This document shows positions 6,397 through 10,332 of a stretch of DNA of 10,332 bases, in pieces; positions within the stretch are counted from its first letter, which is position 1, and each line of letters starts with the position of its first letter. Origin of the DNA: Bdellovibrio sp. (GTDB taxonomy: Bacteria > Bdellovibrionota > Bdellovibrionia > Bdellovibrionales > Bdellovibrionaceae). The notes below the pieces were generated by a model that worked only from the letters and a program-made list of their open reading frames with translations, ran no database searches and had not been told where the DNA came from. The translations under genes and the position numbers were made by a program. The stretch is from positions 1-10,332 of the forward strand of contig PSRN01000216.1 in NCBI GenBank assembly GCA_003176075.1. The letters are read 5' to 3'.

Positions 6397-6732
6397 ATGG
6401 ATGGACTGACAATCAAAAACACGGATCGTTTTTTGGAGCCCCAAGGGATTCGCGATTCGCAACATTTTGAACAGCGCCCCGGCGGCCCCGGTGCGAGCGA
6501 AGGCGCAAATGATGTGAGTTTCGCCGACACTTTGAATCAGGCCATTCAAGGCGTCAATCAATTACAAAGGGCGGCTGACAAAGGGATGCAGGAGCTCGCC
6601 ACGGGGCGGACGGAAAATATCGCCGACGTGATGATCGCGACCGAGAAAGCGGATATCGCGCTGAAGCTGATGGTGCAGGTTCGCAATAAAATTATCGACG
6701 CTTACCAGGAAATTATGAAAATGCAGGTTTAG
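6397..6732 (+). CDS. fliE: Flagellar hook-basal body protein FliE
   Basis: FliE joins the MS ring (FliF) to the proximal rod and is among the first substrates of the flagellar export gate. The product is 111 aa, normal for the family. The N-terminal 40 residues are variable and rich in G, P and Q. Then comes SFADTLNQAIQGVNQLQ (41-57), and the conserved C-terminal helix runs NIADVMIATEKADIALKLM (74-92) to VRNKIIDAYQEIMKMQV (95-111). The ATG at 6397 is preferred over the in-frame GTG at 6391, because GAGGAA at 6385-6390 touches the GTG but is correctly spaced for the ATG. The stop codon is TAG, and its G is the first base of the palindromic element that follows, so the element appears to have altered the stop without changing the protein. 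Confidence 0.95.
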   Translation: MDGLTIKNTDRFLEPQGIRDSQHFEQRPGGPGASEGANDVSFADTLNQAIQGVNQLQRAADKGMQELATGRTENIADVMIATEKADIALKLMVQVRNKIIDAYQEIMKMQV

Positions 6733-6826
6733 AGGCTGTTTCAAGATGAAGTTGGCATCCTCCTCAAAACCGAGTTGTGTGTCTGAGGTTTTGAGGAGGA
6801 TACCAACTTCATTTTGAAACAGCCTC
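6732..6826. mobile_element. 95-bp palindromic MITE-like element at the fliE-fliF junction
   Basis: Two 40-bp arms (6732-6771 and 6787-6826) are inverted copies of each other with only two differences (6745/6813, a G-U wobble in RNA, and 6756/6802), around a 15-base loop. The ends begin GAGGCTGTTTCAA, which looks like an insertion-sequence terminal repeat. TTA is found directly on both sides (6729-6731 and 6827-6829), as expected for a 3-bp target duplication. Deleting the element and one TTA gives CAGGTTTAACCAGG, in which fliE ends in TAA and the fliF ribosome binding site follows at once. It has no coding capacity. The TTA target would fit the TNA preference known in part of the IS5 family, but the parent transposase is not in this window. 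It could instead be a purely regulatory stem, but the flanking duplication favours insertion. Confidence 0.7.
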
Positions 6827-6847
6827 TTAACCAGGGAGGAATACGCT

Positions 6848-8497
6848 TTGAATAAGATTTTTGCCGGCATGACAATGCAGTTTCGGGAATTTTTCAAAGG
6901 TCTCGGCCCGACCAAACGACTTTCAATCATTTCCGCGACTGTCATCTTCGCGATCGCGGCCTTTTTGATGGCCGTCATGGTCACCGGCAAAGAATATCAG
7001 AATTTGTTCACCAATATTCCCGCCGATCAGGTTCCCCTGATGATCCAAAAACTCAACGAGAAGAACGTGCCTTACCAGCTCCGCGACGACGGCAAAACCA
7101 TCGCCGTCCCTGCCGATCTGGTGAGTTCCACGCAGATGGCGCTGATGGCGGAGATGGGCTCTTCCCGATTGGGAACCAAGGGGCTGGAGATGTTCGAAAA
7201 GCAGGACTTCAACATGAATTCCTACGTGCAAAAAGTGAATTACCAGCGGGCCCTCCAAGGTGAGCTCATCCGTTCGATCAATACTCTCAGCGCCGTCAAG
7301 CAGTCGAAGGTTCTGCTCGCCATCCCCAACAAAAAGACCTTTCTCGAAGAGGGGGGAAAGCCGACGGCCTCGGTGGTTGTTGAGCTTTTCCCTGGCAAGG
7401 TCCTGGGGGCGGAGCAAGTTCGCGGCATCCAATACTTGGTCGCCAGCGCGGTGGAGGGCATGGATCCCGAAAAGGTCGCGGTGGTGGATGACCGGGGGAA
7501 GATGCTCAACCGGCCCGGAGACACCGCCACCGCCGGATCGGGCGAAATCCTGGATATGCAAAGAAAGATCGAGAACGATCTTGAGAGCCGCATTGAAGCC
7601 ATATTGGCCAGAGTGGTGGGGCAATCAAAGATCATCGCCCGTGTCGACGCGACCCTGGGGAATAAGATCGTGAGCGCGGTGGAAGAGTCCGTGGATCCCG
7701 AAAAGACGGCGGTCCGTTCGCAGCAGACGGAGGAAGAGGCGATGGATGGCGCCCGCACGAATCCCGCCGGCATTCCGGGTTCCCGATCGAACATTCCAGG
7801 GGCCCAAGACGGCTCGCAGGTCGGATTCAAGCAAGACGTCAAGAAAGAAATCCATTCGACCAACTTTGAAGTTCCAAAGACCGTGCGGAACGTGCGTGAA
7901 ATGGCCGGCAATCTGGAAAAAATCAGCGTCGCCGTGCTCGTTGACGGGGTCATGCAAAGGGTGACCAAAGACGATGGATCGGTCGAGTCCAAATGGGTGG
8001 AAAGAACGCCCGAGGAAATGCAAAAGTACGACTCCCTGGTAAAAAGTGCGATCGGTTTTAACGCCGCCCGTGGCGACAGCGTGAAAATTGAAAACATCGC
8101 GTTCATGGCCGAAGATTTCTCGGAAGCGGACCGTCTGCTCACTTCGCTGGAGCGGCGCAAGCTCCTTCATTCGGTCCTCAAATGGGCTCTTCTTGGATTC
8201 AGTTTGGCGCTTTTCTTTTTTATCGTGGTTCGGCCGTTCATGCAGTGGATCACCGACAGCTTTCAAGATTCGGTGGAGGAAATGCTTCCCCGAACCATCG
8301 AGGAACTCGAAGAACTTCATTCGGTGGATAACACGTTGCCGGGAATGTCCTCGGCTCTCCCCATTCTCGAGGAATCCATTGATCCGGACAAGGCCGAGTC
8401 GGAGCTGCTGAAGGATCGGATTATCGCGCTGATGGAAAATGACGGCGAAAAAGCCTCCAACGCCTTTGGGATGTGGCTGGTTCGAAAGGAACTGTAA
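6848..8497 (+). CDS. fliF: Flagellar MS-ring protein FliF
   Basis: FliF builds the MS ring in the inner membrane, the base on which rod, switch and export gate assemble. The product is 549 aa, normal for the family. It has a first membrane helix (about 25-45), then the YscJ/FliF-type ring-building modules with GSSRLGTKGLEMFEKQDF (104-121) and YQRALQGELIRSI (132-144), a long variable periplasmic part with a Gly/Pro/Asn-rich loop (300-325), a second membrane helix (about 442-463), and an acidic cytoplasmic tail (470-549) that should bind FliG. The TTG start at 6848 is chosen because AGGGAGGA (6833-6840) lies 7 bases upstream; an in-frame ATG at 6869 would cut seven residues and lacks this. fliG follows after 3 bases. 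Expression may be affected by the palindrome just upstream. Confidence 0.97.
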   Translation: MNKIFAGMTMQFREFFKGLGPTKRLSIISATVIFAIAAFLMAVMVTGKEYQNLFTNIPADQVPLMIQKLNEKNVPYQLRDDGKTIAVPADLVSSTQMALMAEMGSSRLGTKGLEMFEKQDFNMNSYVQKVNYQRALQGELIRSINTLSAVKQSKVLLAIPNKKTFLEEGGKPTASVVVELFPGKVLGAEQVRGIQYLVASAVEGMDPEKVAVVDDRGKMLNRPGDTATAGSGEILDMQRKIENDLESRIEAILARVVGQSKIIARVDATLGNKIVSAVEESVDPEKTAVRSQQTEEEAMDGARTNPAGIPGSRSNIPGAQDGSQVGFKQDVKKEIHSTNFEVPKTVRNVREMAGNLEKISVAVLVDGVMQRVTKDDGSVESKWVERTPEEMQKYDSLVKSAIGFNAARGDSVKIENIAFMAEDFSEADRLLTSLERRKLLHSVLKWALLGFSLALFFFIVVRPFMQWITDSFQDSVEEMLPRTIEELEELHSVDNTLPGMSSALPILEESIDPDKAESELLKDRIIALMENDGEKASNAFGMWLVRKEL

Positions 8498-8500
8498 TTT

Positions 8501-9535
8501 ATGAAACTTTCGAAAGTGGAAAATCTGCTCTACGAAAACCTTCGCGGTTTTGAAAAGGCCGCGATTCTTGTTAACTATTTGGGTCCCGATTCGATCCGGG
8601 TGCTCTTCAAAACCCTGGACGACGGCGACGTCCGGAAACTCTTAAACGTGATGCCGAAGTACCGGGTGGTGCCCGTCAATGTGACCAAGAAAGTTCTGGA
8701 GGAATTTTACGAACTGCTCAATGAGACCGAAGACTACATTTTCTCGGAAACTTCCTCGTCCAAGGATTCCATTGTCGCCGCCCTCGGCGAGGAGCGGGCT
8801 CGCGCGATCCTCGGTGGATTGAACGTCGTGTCCGGAGCGGGGCGCACCCTGGAATCGCTTGAATTGGTCGACGCCAAATCGCTTTCGACCTTCCTGGTGA
8901 ATGAGCACCCGCAGACCGTTTCGGTTATTCTCGCCCACTTGGAGCCGGAAAAGAAAGGCGAAGTTCTAAAGCGTCTGCCGGAAACGCTGCAAGCCGAGGT
9001 TGTCCTTCGCATGGCCAATTTGGACCATGTCGCTCCGGAATTGATCGCCGAGATCGATTCTGTTTTGAAGAAGGAACTGTCGTCCATGAGCTCCGTCGAA
9101 CAGACGGCGCTGGGAGGCGTGCAGCCGGTGGCCGAAATGCTCAACGTCATGGATAAGAACACGGAAACCTCGATCATGTCGCGCATTGAAGAGAAAGATC
9201 CCCTGCTCGCGGAAGAAATTCGCAAGCTCATGTTTGTCTTTGACGACATCGTCAAAATCGATGACCGCGGCATTCAGATTCTTCTCAAAGAGGTGGCCAA
9301 CGACCGGCTGCTTTTGGCGCTGAAAACGGCCAACGAGGAAATCAAAACGAAGATCTTCAAGAATATTTCCCAGCGGGCCGCCGACATGCTCCGCGAGGAC
9401 TTGTCCAATATGGGTCCCGCCAGGCTTTCCGACGTGGAATCCGCCCAGCAGGAAATCGTCAATGCGGCCAGGCGATTGGAAGCGGAGGGAAAAATCCTGA
9501 TCGCCCGAGGCGGCTCGGAGGACGCTCTTGTCTAA
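8501..9535 (+). CDS. fliG: Flagellar motor switch/rotor protein FliG
   Basis: FliG sits on the cytoplasmic face of the MS ring, takes torque from the stator and reverses rotation with FliM/FliN. The product is 344 aa, the usual size. The N-terminal domain binds the FliF tail. The middle domain has EHPQT (135-139), the FliM-binding motif. A hinge with LGGV (204-207) and the MFVF motif (244-247) precede the C-terminal torque domain. Aligned by eye to E. coli FliG, the charged residues K264, R281, D289 and R297 correspond to K275, R292, D300 and R308; D288 is replaced by Glu299, which keeps the charge. It starts 3 bases after fliF, with AAAGGA inside the end of fliF as ribosome binding site, and overlaps fliH by 8 bases. 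No defects are seen. Confidence 0.97.
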   Translation: MKLSKVENLLYENLRGFEKAAILVNYLGPDSIRVLFKTLDDGDVRKLLNVMPKYRVVPVNVTKKVLEEFYELLNETEDYIFSETSSSKDSIVAALGEERARAILGGLNVVSGAGRTLESLELVDAKSLSTFLVNEHPQTVSVILAHLEPEKKGEVLKRLPETLQAEVVLRMANLDHVAPELIAEIDSVLKKELSSMSSVEQTALGGVQPVAEMLNVMDKNTETSIMSRIEEKDPLLAEEIRKLMFVFDDIVKIDDRGIQILLKEVANDRLLLALKTANEEIKTKIFKNISQRAADMLREDLSNMGPARLSDVESAQQEIVNAARRLEAEGKILIARGGSEDALV

Positions 9536-10301
9536 GCGGATTCCCCGTCATCAGTCCGATTTTCGCGTTCTGAAATTTGAACCGCCGCGATTTGACCTTG
9601 GCATCCCCGAAGCGGCCATGAAAACGACAGGTCATAAGAAGGCGACAAGCCAGAAGCAGTCGAGCTTCCAGTTGAGTGAGATCGTTCTTCAACAGACGGG
9701 ACTGAAGCAATTGGAGGCGCGAAGCGCCGAGGACGACATCGAACGTCGGGCCTTGGAATTCCTCAAAGATATTCAAGAAGAAGCCTTTCGGGAGGCCTAC
9801 AATCTGGGTTTGGATGAAGGCCGCAAGGAAGCCTTTCGCAATACCTCGACACAAATCGAAGAGCGTCTCGCGGCCTTTGATAAGTTGCTGGGAAACATCG
9901 AGACCGTGAAGAACGAGTTGTTCGCGCAAGCGGAAAACCACATTGTCCAGTTGACCTATCACCTCGCGCATCGTTTGGCGGCGCACGAGATTTCTATCAA
10001 TCCCGAAGCGACGAAGAGCATCCTGCGCGAAGCCATCGAGGTGGCCCAGGCGGAGGAGAACGTGACGGTCAAGGTCGCTCCCGAACAATTTGAATTCATT
10101 GATGAGTTGAAACGGGAGGGTTCGCGCGAATGGGAGTTCATGAAGAAGATCCGCTTGGAGCCGGACCCCCAGGTGGGACTGGGCGGCTGCATCGTCACCA
10201 CCAACTATGGTGAGATTGATTCGCGATTCGAGCAACGCATGGGCCGGCTGTGGGAGACGCTTCAACCCACCTTGAGCCGACCGAGGGATCAGTTCCGTTA
10301 G
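9528..10301 (+). CDS. fliH: Flagellar export ATPase regulator FliH
   Basis: FliH forms the peripheral stalk of the flagellar type III export ATPase FliI and links it to the switch complex. The product is 257 aa. The N-terminal 65 residues are poorly conserved and basic. Residues 66-140 are a charged coiled coil containing a small-residue helix motif A-x3-G-x3-G-x3-A (90-102), typical of FliH. The C-terminal domain carries GLGGCIVTTNYGEIDSRFEQ (217-236) and LW (241-242), the FliH/HrpE-type FliI-binding end. The TTG start overlaps the end of fliG by 8 bases and has GGAGGA (9517-9522) five bases upstream, which settles the start. fliI would be expected next but only 31 bases remain. E. coli FliH binds FliN through two N-terminal tryptophans; none is seen in this N-terminus, so that contact may differ here. 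Confidence 0.92.
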   Translation: MSKRIPRHQSDFRVLKFEPPRFDLGIPEAAMKTTGHKKATSQKQSSFQLSEIVLQQTGLKQLEARSAEDDIERRALEFLKDIQEEAFREAYNLGLDEGRKEAFRNTSTQIEERLAAFDKLLGNIETVKNELFAQAENHIVQLTYHLAHRLAAHEISINPEATKSILREAIEVAQAEENVTVKVAPEQFEFIDELKREGSREWEFMKKIRLEPDPQVGLGGCIVTTNYGEIDSRFEQRMGRLWETLQPTLSRPRDQFR

Positions 10302-10332
10302 GTACCAGGTTCCGATTGCAGATGCGCCTTGT

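Noticed and set aside
6299..6409. A 36-codon hydrophobic ORF on the plus strand in the flgC-fliE gap
   Set aside because: It lacks a ribosome binding site, overlaps the fliE start in another frame, and its ATG would lie upstream of the start of the candidate promoter's transcript.
6289..6561. A 90-codon minus-strand ORF across the flgC-fliE gap and fliE
   Set aside because: Most of it is the antisense of fliE; the gap part reads smoothly (ITVTGNTAQATLV) but matches nothing I recognise and lies against a conserved gene.
6732..6830. The palindrome as an intrinsic terminator after fliE
   Set aside because: The stem is far longer than usual terminators, has no T-run after it on either strand, and would cut off fliF, fliG and fliH from the operon.
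7240..8160. A 306-codon minus-strand ORF inside fliF
   Set aside because: Serine- and arginine-rich composition typical of the antisense of a GC-rich gene; fliF is conserved throughout.
9459..10265. A 268-codon minus-strand ORF opposite fliH
   Set aside because: Shadow of fliH; it has no domain or ribosome binding site, while fliH has clear family motifs and a good start.
10302..10332. Start of fliI after fliH
   Set aside because: An ATG at 10322 leaves too few codons to recognise anything and has no clear ribosome binding site; fliI is only expected from gene order.

Overview
This is a bacterial chromosomal window with two blocks transcribed away from each other from about position 2.4 kb. 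Dense operons, ATGA overlaps, frequent TTG/GTG starts and the order flgB-flgC-fliE-fliF-fliG-fliH, preceded by a large exported TPR protein, suggest a Gram-negative flagellated bacterium. A Bdellovibrionota or related deltaproteobacterium-like lineage is the best guess, made from general knowledge of gene order and protein style, not from a search.

Left block (minus strand, about 1-2422). Reading leftward: a possible tiny ORF of 37 codons, a small lipoprotein, an MlaE-type permease, an MlaF-type ATPase, and the first 67 codons of an MlaD-type MCE protein that runs off the window. These form one likely operon for a phospholipid (Mla-like) transporter between inner and outer membrane. The lipoprotein and the permease overlap by ATGA. 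No mlaB or mlaC is seen before mlaE; anything beyond mlaD lies outside the window.

Right block (plus strand, about 2463-10301). An exported protein of about 960 residues (signal peptide, AMIN-like beta domain, charged low-complexity linker, long TPR array) ends in an ATGA overlap with flgB. Then come the proximal rod genes flgB and flgC, the rod/MS-ring adaptor fliE, the MS-ring gene fliF, the rotor/switch gene fliG and the export-ATPase regulator fliH. This is the basal-body core in assembly order. The last 31 bases are too short to call; fliI would be expected next.

Most unusual feature. A 95-bp, nearly perfect palindrome (two 40-bp arms, 15-bp loop) sits exactly at the fliE stop codon and is flanked by TTA on both sides. 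Removing it with one TTA restores a compact fliE-fliF junction with a TAA stop. It is best read as a small non-autonomous transposable element (MITE-like) inside the flagellar operon, which supplies the last base of the present fliE stop. Its hairpin nearly touches the fliF ribosome binding site. Other points are a structured 130-bp flgC-fliE gap with a candidate promoter, a sigma-54-like site at the start of the TPR gene, a 9-bp tandem repeat carrying the flgC ribosome binding site, and the coding-like tiny ORF ahead of the lipoprotein.
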